A stretch of 25,006 bases of DNA from JAAFHN01 sp031421855 (GCA_031421855.1 JANOPN010000143.1:1-25006); one strand, 5' to 3'; shown: positions 16,075-24,453, counted from the stretch's first letter. Made by a program: numbers and translations. The notes: generated by a model not told the origin, from the sequence alone.

Positions 16075-17043
16075 ATGAAGTTTCTCGTCACCGGATGCGC
16101 CGGGTTCATCGCCAGCAACTTGGTTGATCGGCTGCTTGGCGAAGGCCATGAAGTCATTGGTTTTGACAATTTCTCGACTGGCCAAGAGCGTTTTTTGACT
16201 GCAGCTACCCGCTTGCAAGGCTTCAAGCTGATTCGCGGCGATTTGCTCGACGTTGCCGAGATCACCGCAGCGGCGGCAGGCTGCGACATGGTGTTTCATT
16301 TGGCGGCCAATGCGGATGTGCGTTTCGGTTTGAACCACCCGCGTCGCGACTTGGAGCAAAACACCATCGCCACATTCAATGTGCTGGAAGCCATGCGCGC
16401 CAATGGCGTCAAACGCATCGGGTTTTCAAGCACCGGGTCGGTGTATGGCGAGTCGCCGCAAATCCCCACCGCAGAGGATGGTCCGTTCCCGATCCAAACT
16501 TCACTTTATGGCGCGTCAAAGCTGGCCGGTGAAGGCTTGATTGCGGCCTACTGCGAAGGCTACGGCATGCAAGGCCTGATCTTTCGATTTGTGTCAATCT
16601 TGGGTGAGCGCTACACCCACGGCCACGTGTTTGATTTTTATCGCCAGCTCAAAGCTGACCCAAGCCAACTCAAGGTTTTGGGCAACGGCAAACAACGCAA
16701 GAGTTACCTGTACATCCAAGACTGCATCGACGCGATGCTGCTGGCCCGCGACAAAGCGGTTGACGGCAGCTTGGGCAAGGTCAACTTATTTAACCTGGGC
16801 GTCGATGGCTATTGCGAGCTGAACGACTCAATTGGTTGGATTTGCAAGGCAATGGGCGTGTCGCCAAGCTTCAACTACACCGGCGGCGAGCGTGGCTGGG
16901 TGGGTGACAACCCATTTATCTTCTTGGACACCGCACGCATTCGGGCTTTGGGCTGGCAGCCCAAGCACACGATTGAGCAAGGGGTCGTCAAAACGGTTGA
17001 GTTTTTGAGTGCCAACCCGTGGGTGTTCGATGAGCGCCACTGA
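16075..17043 (+). CDS. NAD-dependent epimerase/dehydratase (extended SDR)
   Basis: 322 residues. N-terminal Rossmann motif LVTGCAGFIASN (TGxxGxxA), VFHLAANADVRF, catalytic Ser-Thr region GFSSTGSVYGE and YGASK (Tyr-x3-Lys). Overall it resembles UDP-glucose 4-epimerase-like sugar-nucleotide enzymes that oxidise C4 transiently. Substrate is not predictable; given the neighbours a GDP-heptose or UDP-sugar derivative is plausible. ATG 16075 has AAAGG 8 nt upstream. First gene of the operon; its end overlaps the next start by 14 bp. Confidence 0.9.
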   Translation: MKFLVTGCAGFIASNLVDRLLGEGHEVIGFDNFSTGQERFLTAATRLQGFKLIRGDLLDVAEITAAAAGCDMVFHLAANADVRFGLNHPRRDLEQNTIATFNVLEAMRANGVKRIGFSSTGSVYGESPQIPTAEDGPFPIQTSLYGASKLAGEGLIAAYCEGYGMQGLIFRFVSILGERYTHGHVFDFYRQLKADPSQLKVLGNGKQRKSYLYIQDCIDAMLLARDKAVDGSLGKVNLFNLGVDGYCELNDSIGWICKAMGVSPSFNYTGGERGWVGDNPFIFLDTARIRALGWQPKHTIEQGVVKTVEFLSANPWVFDERH

Positions 17044-18349
17044 GTCAACATTAGTCGTCGGCGTATTGGGTCTGTGGCACTTGGGCAGCGTCACAGCCGC
17101 AGCCTGCGCGTCGGTCGGGCACCGCGTGGTCGGCATTGACCCCAACGCGAACAGCATCTCAGGCTTGAAAACCGGGCAGGCACCGATTGCCGAGCCGGGT
17201 TTGAACGAATTGATCGCAGCACAGCTCGCAAGCGGACGCTTGAGCTTTCAAACGACCGACGCGCCAGTGCCGCCGCTTGACGTGCTTTGGGTTGCGTTTG
17301 ACACCCCTGTTGACGACGACGACAACGCTGACGTGGCGTACGTCATTGAGCACGTGCAGCGGGTAGTACCCAAGCTCAGCGCAGGCGCGGTGGTGTTGGT
17401 TTCATCACAAATGCCCATTGGCTCGGCCAAGCTGTTGGCGCAATGGGCCGCCGCACACGTACCCGAAAAGCAGCTCGAGTTTGCCGTGTCGCCCGAAAAC
17501 TTGCGTTTGGGTAGCGCGCTCAAGGTGTTTTTGCAACCCGACCGCATCGTCATCGGCTGCTCGAGCCCGCGCGCCAAAGCCGTGCTGACGCGCTTGGCAG
17601 CGCCAATTACCGACCGAGTTGAGTGGATGTCGCCAGAATCGGCCGAGATGAGCAAACACGCCATCAACTCGTTTTTGGCGATTTCGGTCACGTTTGCCAA
17701 TGAAATTGCCATCCTTTGCGAGAAGTTTGGTGCGGATGCCAAAGATGTCGAGCGCAGCTTGAAGTCTGAGAGTCGAATCGGCCCGAAAGCCTACGTTGGG
17801 CCGGGTGCGGCGTTTGCTGGTGGCACTTTGGCACGCGACATCGCATTTTTGAACCACTTGGCCCTTGAACGCGGCTTGACGACCCCGGTTTTGGGTGCCG
17901 TGCGCTCAAGCAACAACGCCCACCGCGCTTGGGCACGAAACAAGTTATCCGCTTTGCTGGGCGACCTCAGCGGCAAAACCGTCGCCATTTGGGGTTTAAC
18001 CTACAAGCCTGGCACCGACACGTTGCGACGATCGATGGCGGTCGAGTTGGTCGATTGGCTCCTCACACAAGGCGCGGTCGTGCAGGTGCATGACCCAGCT
18101 GTGACCGAGTTGCCTGCGTCTTGGTCCGCACGCGTCACGCGCACCGACGGCGCATGTGACGCCGTTGTCGGCGCTGAAGCATTGGTGCTGTGCACGCCCT
18201 GGCCGGTGTACCGCACCGACGAAACCCGCGAGGCGTTGGGTCAATCCTTGGGGTCAAACAAGCTCATCGTGATCGACGCGGATCGCAGCTTGATTGGCCT
18301 GAAGACCTTGGCCTCGATTGATCACCATGCCGTTGGAACGCCAGAATGA
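17030..18349 (+). CDS. UDP-glucose/GDP-mannose dehydrogenase-family protein lacking the catalytic Cys
   Basis: 439 residues with the three-part layout of the family: N-terminal Rossmann (VGVLGLWHLGSVTAAAC), a central domain with the conserved Lys/Asn helix (EMSKHAINSFLAIS), and a C-terminal NDP-sugar-binding domain (IWGLTYKPGTDTLRRSMA). Family members oxidise a sugar-nucleotide CH2OH twice to the uronate, through a Cys thiohemiacetal in GFGGSCLPKD-type motifs. Here the equivalent reads GAAFAGGTLARDI, with Thr266 at the Cys position. It may therefore do a different reaction. ATG 17030 overlaps the preceding gene by 14 bp; an upstream GTG at 17009 is less likely. Its TGA overlaps the next ATG (ATGA). 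Confidence 0.85.
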   Translation: MSATESTLVVGVLGLWHLGSVTAAACASVGHRVVGIDPNANSISGLKTGQAPIAEPGLNELIAAQLASGRLSFQTTDAPVPPLDVLWVAFDTPVDDDDNADVAYVIEHVQRVVPKLSAGAVVLVSSQMPIGSAKLLAQWAAAHVPEKQLEFAVSPENLRLGSALKVFLQPDRIVIGCSSPRAKAVLTRLAAPITDRVEWMSPESAEMSKHAINSFLAISVTFANEIAILCEKFGADAKDVERSLKSESRIGPKAYVGPGAAFAGGTLARDIAFLNHLALERGLTTPVLGAVRSSNNAHRAWARNKLSALLGDLSGKTVAIWGLTYKPGTDTLRRSMAVELVDWLLTQGAVVQVHDPAVTELPASWSARVTRTDGACDAVVGAEALVLCTPWPVYRTDETREALGQSLGSNKLIVIDADRSLIGLKTLASIDHHAVGTPE

Positions 18350-19239
18350 GCCCCTTCGACCCCGCACTTGCACCCAGCACCGCCTTAATCGGCAAACATG
18401 CCGTGATCACTGGCGCGAACCAAGGCTTGGGCCTTGAAATCGCCCGCCAATACCTGCGCGCTGGGGCCAAGGTTTGCCTGTGCGCGCGCGACGCCGAACG
18501 TTTGGGACTCGCGCTTGAAGCATTGTCCACCGAGTTCGCGGCAGACAAACTGCTCCAAGTGCGGGCTGATGTGGCGCTCGAATCCGACTGCCAGTTGGTC
18601 GTCAATACCGCCATGCGGGCCTGGGGGCGCATCGACATTTTGGTGAACAACGCGGGTATTTACGGCCCCAAAGGCAGCATCGCTCAAGTCGACTGGGCCG
18701 AGTGGGTGCAAGCCATGCAAATCAACGTCATGGGTTCGGTGCTGATGGCTCGCTTGGTGTTGCCCGCGATGTTGGCCCAAAAAGCCGGCAAGATCATCCA
18801 ACTCTCGGGCGGAGGTGCCACCAACCCGCTGCCCAACATCAGCGCCTACGCAGCCAGCAAAGCGGCCATCGTTCGGTTTGCTGAGACTTTGGCCGAAGAA
18901 GTGCGCGGCAGCGGCATCGATGTCAATTGCATCGCGCCCGGCGCGCTCAACACCCGCATGCTCGACGAAGTCATCGACGCCGGGCCAGAGGCAGTGGGCG
19001 CAAGCTTTCATGAGCGCGCGCTCGCGCAGCGCGCGCAAGGCGGCGCGGGTTTGGTCAAAGGCGCTGAGTTGGCGGTTTACTTGGCGAGCAGCGCAAGCGA
19101 CGGGCTCACCGGCAAGCTGCTCAGTGCCATTTGGGACCCGTGGCGCGAATTTCACACCGTCAGCGCGGACTTGGACCGCTCTGACATTTACACCTTGCGG
19201 CGCATCGTTCCCAAAGACCGCGCCAAAGACTGGGGCTAG
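18346..19239 (+). CDS. Short-chain dehydrogenase/reductase
   Basis: 297 residues, classical SDR with a C-terminal extension. It has the cofactor motif TGANQGLGLEIA, DILVNNAG, an active-site Ser in IIQLSGGG, and YAASK (Tyr-x3-Lys); PGALNTRM follows. NAD(P)-dependent oxidation or reduction of a hydroxyl, probably on a sugar intermediate in this operon, but the substrate is unknown. ATG 18346 overlaps the upstream stop as ATGA. The C-terminal ~40 residues (DPWREFHTVSADLDRSDIYT) go beyond the usual ~250-residue SDR core. Confidence 0.88.
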   Translation: MSPFDPALAPSTALIGKHAVITGANQGLGLEIARQYLRAGAKVCLCARDAERLGLALEALSTEFAADKLLQVRADVALESDCQLVVNTAMRAWGRIDILVNNAGIYGPKGSIAQVDWAEWVQAMQINVMGSVLMARLVLPAMLAQKAGKIIQLSGGGATNPLPNISAYAASKAAIVRFAETLAEEVRGSGIDVNCIAPGALNTRMLDEVIDAGPEAVGASFHERALAQRAQGGAGLVKGAELAVYLASSASDGLTGKLLSAIWDPWREFHTVSADLDRSDIYTLRRIVPKDRAKDWG

Positions 19240-19242
19240 ACC

Positions 19243-20229
19243 TTGAGTGATTCATTGAATTTTTGCATCGTCGGCTGCGGCCTCATTGGCCAAAAGCGGG
19301 CCAAGGCTCTGAACGGCGGCAAGCTGGTGATGTGTGCCGACTTGGCACTGGAGCGGGCACAGGCGCTCGCCAAAGCCAGCGGCGCACGCGCAACGGTCGA
19401 CTGGCAAGCAGCGGTGAGCGACGAAGCCGTTCACGTCGTCATCATCGCGACCGCGCACGACTCGCTGGCCGAAATCGCCCGTGCGGCCATCTTGGCTGGC
19501 AAGCATGTTTTGGTCGAAAAGCCCGCCGCAAGGCGCTGCACTGAGCTGAGTGGCCTGCGCGAGCTGGCTCAGGCAAAAGGCGTTTGCGTGCGGGTTGGCT
19601 TCAACCACCGCTACCACCGCGCGTTTCAACAGGCCCGGCAAATTGTGGACTCGGGTGCTTTGGGGCCATTGATGTTCATCCGCGCGCGCTACGGTCACGG
19701 CGGTCGCGTGGGCTACGACAAAGAATGGCGCGCGTTGCCCGAGATCTCGGGTGGCGGCGAGCTCATCGACCAAGGTGTCCACTTGATCGACTTGGCAGGC
19801 TGGTTTTTGGGTGATTTCACCCAAATTGACGGCTTCGCGCACACGTACTTTTGGGACATGCCCGTTGACGACAACGGCTTCATGATTTTGAAGACCGCCA
19901 GCCAACAGGTCGCTTTTTTGCATGCCAGTTGCACCGAGTGGAAAAACACCTTCTCATTTGAGATCTATGGCAAAACCGGCAAGCTGCACATCGAGGGATT
20001 AGGCGGCAGCTATGGGCTGGAAAAGCTCCACCACTACCAGATGCAACCTGAAATGGGGCCACCGCCGACAACGGTCTACGAGTACCCCATGGCGGACAAT
20101 TCGTGGGAGCTTGAGATGCAAGATTTTCATGCTGATATTGCCCGCCAGCGAACCCCGCAGCCTGGCTTGGCACAGGCCGAGGCCGCGCTGGCAGTGATTG
20201 AATCCATTTACGCACGCAGCGGATTTTGA
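19243..20229 (+). CDS. Gfo/Idh/MocA-family oxidoreductase (TTG start)
   Basis: 328 residues. N-terminal Rossmann CIVGCGLIGQKRAKAL, the family motif VEKPAARR (EKP), then GFNHRYHRAFQQA and a C-terminal beta-sheet domain. Such enzymes oxidise or reduce sugars or sugar nucleotides at a ring hydroxyl with NAD(P). No ATG is near the domain start; TTG 19243, 3 bp after the previous stop, gives MSDSLNFCIVGCG and fits the family length. It follows the SDR; the two could act in succession on one carbon (oxidation then reduction), which is inference. Confidence 0.88.
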   Translation: MSDSLNFCIVGCGLIGQKRAKALNGGKLVMCADLALERAQALAKASGARATVDWQAAVSDEAVHVVIIATAHDSLAEIARAAILAGKHVLVEKPAARRCTELSGLRELAQAKGVCVRVGFNHRYHRAFQQARQIVDSGALGPLMFIRARYGHGGRVGYDKEWRALPEISGGGELIDQGVHLIDLAGWFLGDFTQIDGFAHTYFWDMPVDDNGFMILKTASQQVAFLHASCTEWKNTFSFEIYGKTGKLHIEGLGGSYGLEKLHHYQMQPEMGPPPTTVYEYPMADNSWELEMQDFHADIARQRTPQPGLAQAEAALAVIESIYARSGF

Positions 20230-20262
20230 ACAAATGGCAACTGACCTGAAGGCCCCAACGAC

Positions 20263-21246
20263 ATGATCATCTCTCGCAGCCCGTTGCGCATTTCTCTGGG
20301 CGGTGGCGGCACCGACTTGGCCTCGTACTACCGCGAGCATGAAGGTTTTTTGATCGCGGGTGCCATCGACAAATACGTCTACGTCACCGTCACGCGACCG
20401 TTCACCGAAGGCATCTACCTCAAGTACTCGCAACTTGAGCATGTCAACCAAGTCGAGGATGTCAACCACCGCATCATTCGCGAAGCCTTGGCCATGCAAA
20501 AGCTGTCAACGCCGCAAATTGAAATCACCACCTTGGCCGACATCCCGGCGGGCACTGGCTTAGGCTCGTCCGGCAGCTTCACCACCGCTTTGCTCAAGGC
20601 GATTTACTCGCATCGCCGCCGCCACATCTTGCCCCAAGAGTTGGCTGAGCTGGCCTGTCACATTGAGATTGACCGCTTAGGCGAGCCGATTGGCAAACAA
20701 GACCAATACATCGCCGCGTACGGCGGCTTGACGTGTTTTACCTTTCACAAAGACGACACGGTCACGGCTGAGCCACTCAAAGTAAGCATGGACACGTTGC
20801 ACGACCTTGAAGACAATTTGCTGCTGTTTTTCACCGGGTTTTCGCGCAGTGCCAGCGCCATTTTGAAAGACCAACAAGTCAAAAGCCAACAACACGACAG
20901 CGACATGTTGGCCAATTTGCATTTTGTAAAAGACCTCGGCCTGCGCAGCAAAATCGCTTTAGAAGCTGGCAACGGCACCCTTTTTGGCGAGCTCATGCAC
21001 GAGCATTGGGAGAACAAAAAGCGTCGATCAGGCGGCATGAGTAACGCTCAAATCGACACTTGGTACAACCTAGCCATGTCCAATGGGGCTGCGGGCGGCA
21101 AATTGGTGGGTGCGGGCGGCGGTGGCTTTTTGATGTTTTACGCGACCGATCGCACCCAATTGCGCGCAGCGATGCGCGGTGCGGGTCTTGAAGAAGTGCG
21201 TTTTCGCTTTGATTTCCAGGGCTCGCAAACCGTTTTATCGGCTTGA
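20263..21246 (+). CDS. hddA: GHMP kinase, D-glycero-D-manno-heptose 7-phosphate kinase-like
   Basis: 327 residues. The GHMP layout includes an N-terminal SRSPLRISLGGGGTDLASYY, ATP loop PAGTGLGSSGSFTTALLKA (about 97-115) and the C-terminal GAAGGKLVGAGGGGFLMFY. The SRSPLRISLGGGGTDLP-type start is typical of HddA kinases, which phosphorylate heptose 7-phosphate at C1 (alpha). Position next to a guanylyltransferase, a GmhA-like domain and a GmhB-like phosphatase supports the GDP-heptose route. The stop overlaps the next TTG start (TTGA). Confidence 0.9.
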   Translation: MIISRSPLRISLGGGGTDLASYYREHEGFLIAGAIDKYVYVTVTRPFTEGIYLKYSQLEHVNQVEDVNHRIIREALAMQKLSTPQIEITTLADIPAGTGLGSSGSFTTALLKAIYSHRRRHILPQELAELACHIEIDRLGEPIGKQDQYIAAYGGLTCFTFHKDDTVTAEPLKVSMDTLHDLEDNLLLFFTGFSRSASAILKDQQVKSQQHDSDMLANLHFVKDLGLRSKIALEAGNGTLFGELMHEHWENKKRRSGGMSNAQIDTWYNLAMSNGAAGGKLVGAGGGGFLMFYATDRTQLRAAMRGAGLEEVRFRFDFQGSQTVLSA

Positions 21247-22589
21247 ACACAGTGGCCACGCAAACGGTGCCCATGCGAGCTGTCGCCATCTTGGCTGGCG
21301 GGCTGGCCACGCGCATGCGCCCTTTGACCGAAAAAATCCCCAAAGCGCTGCTCGATGTTGCCGGCACGCCCTTCATCGACCGCCAGTTGCGCGACTTGCA
21401 CGCCAAGGGCATCACCGATGTGGTGCTGTGCGTGGGTTTTTTAGGCGACATGTTGCAGTTGCATGTCGCAGACGGCTCGCGTTACGGCCTCAAGGTGCAT
21501 TACAGCTTTGACGGCGACACCCTGCTCGGCACCGGTGGCGCGCTGCGCCTGGCTGCGCAGCGCTTTGCAAGCGTGCTGGGCGACGGTTTTTTTGTGCTTT
21601 ACGGCGACTCATTCTTGCCCATCGACTTTGCCCAAGTGCAGCGCGCATTTGACCAAGGCGACGCGCCCGCGCTGATGACGGTTTTGGCCAATGGCGACCA
21701 ATGGGACACTTCTAACGTCATTTGGCAAAATGGCCAGTTGCGGCGCTACAGCAAACGCGAACGCAGCGCCGAGATGCGCCACATTGACTACGGGCTGGGC
21801 TTGGTTCGCACGTCGCTGCTGCACCTAGAGACCGCACCGGTGTTTGATTTAGCCGCTTTGTACGAGCGCTTGTCTGGCAGCGGGCAACTATCAGGCTTTG
21901 AAGTCTTCACACGCTTCTACGAGATCGGAAGCCAACAAGGGCTCGCCGACACCACCCATTACTTTTCTACGAGAGAGCAAACCATGAGCTACGCAAAACA
22001 ACACCTGGCCGAAGCCACCCAAATCATCGCCCAAATGGACACCGGCCCGATTGAGCAAATTGCCCAATTGCTGGCTGATGTCAAACAAGCTGAAGGGCGC
22101 GTGTTTTTCCTTGGCGTGGGCGGCAGTGCAGGCAACTGCTCGCACGCAGTGAACGATTTTCGAAAAATCGTCGGCATTGAGTGCTACGCACCGACCGACA
22201 ACGTCTCGGAGTTGACCGCTCGCACCAATGATGAGGGCTGGGCGACGGTGTTCGTGGAGTGGCTCAAGATCAGCCACCTGCGCCCTCAAGACGCGCTGTT
22301 CATCTTCTCCGTCGGCGGGGGCAACCTCGAGAAAAACATCAGCCCCAACTTGGTTGAAGCGCTCAAATACGGCAAAGAAATCGGCTGCAAAATTGTGGGC
22401 GTGGTCGGGCGCGACGGTGGCTACGCGGCCAAGGTGGCAGACGCCTGCGTGATCGTGCCCACAGTCAACGCCGACACCATCACCCCCCACTCAGAGGCAT
22501 TTCAAGCGGTCGTGTGGCACTTGCTCGTGTCGCACCCCCTGCTCAAAGCCAAGCAAACCAAGTGGGAATCAGCCGTTTTGCCAAAGTAA
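21243..22589 (+). CDS. Fusion: HddC-like sugar nucleotidyltransferase plus GmhA-like SIS isomerase
   Basis: 448 residues. Residues ~11-240 are a nucleotidyltransferase (AILAGGLATRMRPLTEKIPK, LLGTGGAL, VLYGDSF), HddC-like, joining heptose 1-phosphate to GMP. Residues 248-448 are a SIS domain (FFLGVGGSAGNCSHA, FIFSVGGGNLEKN, ITPHSEAFQAVVWH) like phosphoheptose isomerase GmhA, which converts sedoheptulose 7-phosphate. The junction ...YFSTREQT/MSYAKQ keeps a purine-rich GAGAGAG and an ATG at 21984, so a separate 201-residue isomerase could also start there. With one T fewer in the T4 at 21963-21966, the first part would end at TGA overlapping that ATG. Start uncertain: TTG 21243, GTG 21252 or ATG 21273. 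A real fusion or a frameshift or sequencing error are both possible. Confidence 0.85.
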   Translation: MNTVATQTVPMRAVAILAGGLATRMRPLTEKIPKALLDVAGTPFIDRQLRDLHAKGITDVVLCVGFLGDMLQLHVADGSRYGLKVHYSFDGDTLLGTGGALRLAAQRFASVLGDGFFVLYGDSFLPIDFAQVQRAFDQGDAPALMTVLANGDQWDTSNVIWQNGQLRRYSKRERSAEMRHIDYGLGLVRTSLLHLETAPVFDLAALYERLSGSGQLSGFEVFTRFYEIGSQQGLADTTHYFSTREQTMSYAKQHLAEATQIIAQMDTGPIEQIAQLLADVKQAEGRVFFLGVGGSAGNCSHAVNDFRKIVGIECYAPTDNVSELTARTNDEGWATVFVEWLKISHLRPQDALFIFSVGGGNLEKNISPNLVEALKYGKEIGCKIVGVVGRDGGYAAKVADACVIVPTVNADTITPHSEAFQAVVWHLLVSHPLLKAKQTKWESAVLPK

Positions 22590-22600
22590 GCCATTCAGCC

Positions 22601-23155
22601 ATGCGAAAAGCCGTTTTTCTGGACCGCGACGGCGTGCTCAACGCCGCAGTCGTGCGAAACGGTCTGCCCTACCCACCCGCCAACGCGGCCGAGATGCGCG
22701 TCATTGACGGCGTACCGCAGGCGGTCGCGGCACTTAAGCGCATGGGGTATTTGACCATTGTCGTGACCAACCAGCCCGACATCGCGCGCGGCACCACCAG
22801 CCGCGAGGCAGTCGATGCCATCAACGCCAAACTCAACGAATCCATCGGCGTCGACGAATTTCGCGTCTGTCCGCATGACAGCGCAGACCATTGCGACTGC
22901 CGCAAACCCAAGCCCGGCTTGCTGCTACAAGCGGCCACCGACTGGGGCATCGACCTGAGTCAAAGCTTCATGGTTGGCGACCGCTGGCGCGATGTCGAAG
23001 CGGGGCAACAGGCCGCCGTGCGCACCTTTTTCGTATCGTGCGGCTACGCCGAGCACCAGCCTGTCGGCTACGATTGGGCCGTCGCGTCGCTGACTGAAGC
23101 CGCAGCCATCGTCGAACAACTCAACCAACCCGTTACAAAAAAGGATACCGAATGA
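22601..23155 (+). CDS. gmhB: HAD phosphatase, D,D-heptose 1,7-bisphosphate phosphatase-like
   Basis: 184 residues, MRKAVFLDRDGVLN with nucleophile Asp8 and acid Asp10. Other HAD motifs are VVTNQPDIARG (motif II) and VGDRWRDVEAGQQA (motif IV). A short zinc-type loop CPHDSADHCDCRKPKPG matches the GmhB family. GmhB removes the C7 phosphate from heptose 1,7-bisphosphate, making the 1-phosphate for nucleotidyl transfer. An in-frame start at 22514 would lie inside the preceding gene; ATG 22601 fits. Its stop overlaps the transaldolase start (ATGA). Confidence 0.92.
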   Translation: MRKAVFLDRDGVLNAAVVRNGLPYPPANAAEMRVIDGVPQAVAALKRMGYLTIVVTNQPDIARGTTSREAVDAINAKLNESIGVDEFRVCPHDSADHCDCRKPKPGLLLQAATDWGIDLSQSFMVGDRWRDVEAGQQAAVRTFFVSCGYAEHQPVGYDWAVASLTEAAAIVEQLNQPVTKKDTE

Positions 23156-23868
23156 GCGCAGCAGATCACCTCAAAGTCAAAGTTTTTGCCGACGGCGCTG
23201 ACCGCGCCGGCATGCTGGAGATGGCCGCCAACCCGCGCGTCAAAGGCCTCACAACCAACCCCACGCTCATGCGCAAGGCGGGTGTGACGGACTACAAAGC
23301 CTTTTCGCTCGACATTTTGTCCATCGTCAAAGACCTGCCAATCTCGTTTGAGGTCTTCTCCGACGACTTTGCCGAGATGGAGCGCCAAGCCATGGAGATC
23401 GCCAGCTGGGCACCCAACGTCTACGCCAAAATTCCAATCACCAACACCCAGCGCGAGACCTGCTATGCCATGGTGGACCGCCTCACCAAGCGCGGCGTCA
23501 AAGTCAACGTCACGGCCATCATGACGCTGGCTCAAGTGCGTGACACCGTCAACGTCTTGCAAGGCGACGTGCCCAGCTACGTGAGCGTTTTTGCTGGTCG
23601 AATTGCCGACACGGGTGTTGATCCCATCCCCATGATGGCGGCCAGTGTTGAGTTGCTCAAACTCAAACCAGCCTCAGAACTCATCTGGGCCAGCCCACGC
23701 GAACTCATCAACATCTTCCAAGCCGACCAAATCGGCTGCCACGTCATCACCGCCACCAACGACATCATCAAAAAGCTGTCATTGGTCGGCAAAGACTTGG
23801 AAGAATACTCATTGGAGACCGTGAAGATGTTCTGCACCGACGCGGTTGCAGCGGGCTTCAAGCTCTGA
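23152..23868 (+). CDS. Transaldolase-family protein
   Basis: 238 residues, the short transaldolase/FSA-like class. KGLTTNPTLMRKAG near 31-44, Schiff-base Lys93 in VYAKIPIT, NVTAIMTLAQV, SVFAGRIADTG and ASPRELINI. Transaldolase exchanges C3 units and can form or use sedoheptulose 7-phosphate, the substrate of GmhA. AAGGA precedes the ATG by 7 nt, and the start overlaps the gmhB stop. Last gene before the operon terminator. Sedoheptulose 7-phosphate supply is the inferred role; a fructose-6-phosphate aldolase-like activity cannot be excluded. Confidence 0.9.
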   Translation: MSAADHLKVKVFADGADRAGMLEMAANPRVKGLTTNPTLMRKAGVTDYKAFSLDILSIVKDLPISFEVFSDDFAEMERQAMEIASWAPNVYAKIPITNTQRETCYAMVDRLTKRGVKVNVTAIMTLAQVRDTVNVLQGDVPSYVSVFAGRIADTGVDPIPMMAASVELLKLKPASELIWASPRELINIFQADQIGCHVITATNDIIKKLSLVGKDLEEYSLETVKMFCTDAVAAGFKL

Positions 23869-23881
23869 CCCAGCCCACACC

Positions 23882-23922
23882 AAAAAGGCCCGGCAGAAGT
23901 CAGCTTCTGCCGGGCTTTTTTC
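23882..23922 (+). terminator. Rho-independent terminator of the heptose operon
   Basis: Arms GCCCGGCAGAAG / CTTCTGCCGGGC, with flanking A5 and T6 tracts and a short loop, 13 bp after the transaldolase stop. Confidence 0.92.
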
Positions 23923-23987
23923 TTGGGGTTGAGTTTGTTGATTTGTCAAAACTACCTGACCATGTGAGTCCGTCAGACAGAACGACC

Positions 23988-24069
23988 GTCATCCGAGCGC
24001 AGGCTGGGATCCAGTGGCTGTTTGATTGCGAACCGACCACGCCTGGATCCCAGCCTGCGCTGGGATGAC
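23988..24069. repeat. REP-like long hairpin
   Basis: Two 27-bp arms (23988-24014 and 24043-24069) are inverted with one mismatch and a 28-nt loop. The arm core is GCGCAGGCTGGGATCCAG. This is an extragenic palindrome, reminiscent of the GGATCCCAGCCTGCG-type repeats of proteobacterial intergenic regions. Located 65 bp after the operon terminator. Confidence 0.85.
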
Positions 24070-24101
24070 AGCCGTTTCGATTCAAGGTATTTACAAAATT
24101 G

Positions 24102-24150
24102 GTCAAAAAAATAATAGCAACAAACTCAATTAATCCGGTGACCAGATGCC
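24102..24150 (+). repeat. Dispersed repeat copy 6
   Basis: TCAAAAAAATAATAGCAACA then AACTCAATTAATCCGGTGAC, intergenic. The right end (CAGATGCCGAAAA) has diverged. Confidence 0.85.
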
Positions 24151-24402
24151 GAAAACTCTCAAAAATTTGATGCGACGAAGCAAAGAGCCAAAAGAAGTGC
24201 AAACACGCCAGCCGAAACGAGCGAAAAGCGATCAACTACACGTTACACAACGGCGCTCATCGACAAAGCCCAACTAAGCCACGAGATCGATCACAAAACG
24301 CCCGACACCACGCCCAGAGTGAAGCGTCGCCGTGAGATGTTGGCGCGACTGCCTTGGCGGCAGAAGAAATCGAAATGCGTACACAAAGCTATTTTTTTAT
24401 GG

Positions 24403-24453
24403 TTTTTTAGCACTTGGTAACCGATTTCATTGGGAGTGTTGCTATGAATATTG
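24403..24453 (-). repeat. Dispersed repeat copy 7, degenerate
   Basis: The minus strand reads TTCAATATTCATAGCAACAC, CCCAATGAAATCGG and TTACCAAG. The core is mutated but the order of blocks is kept. Confidence 0.6.

Noticed and set aside
19011..19048. GCGCGC-rich run inside the SDR gene
   Set aside because: It encodes ordinary ERALAQRAQ-type sequence with GC-rich codons; no sign of a regulatory site.
23900..24235. Minus-strand ORF of 111 residues
   Set aside because: It consists of the terminator, the REP-like hairpin and repeat copy 6 read through; composition is not protein-like.
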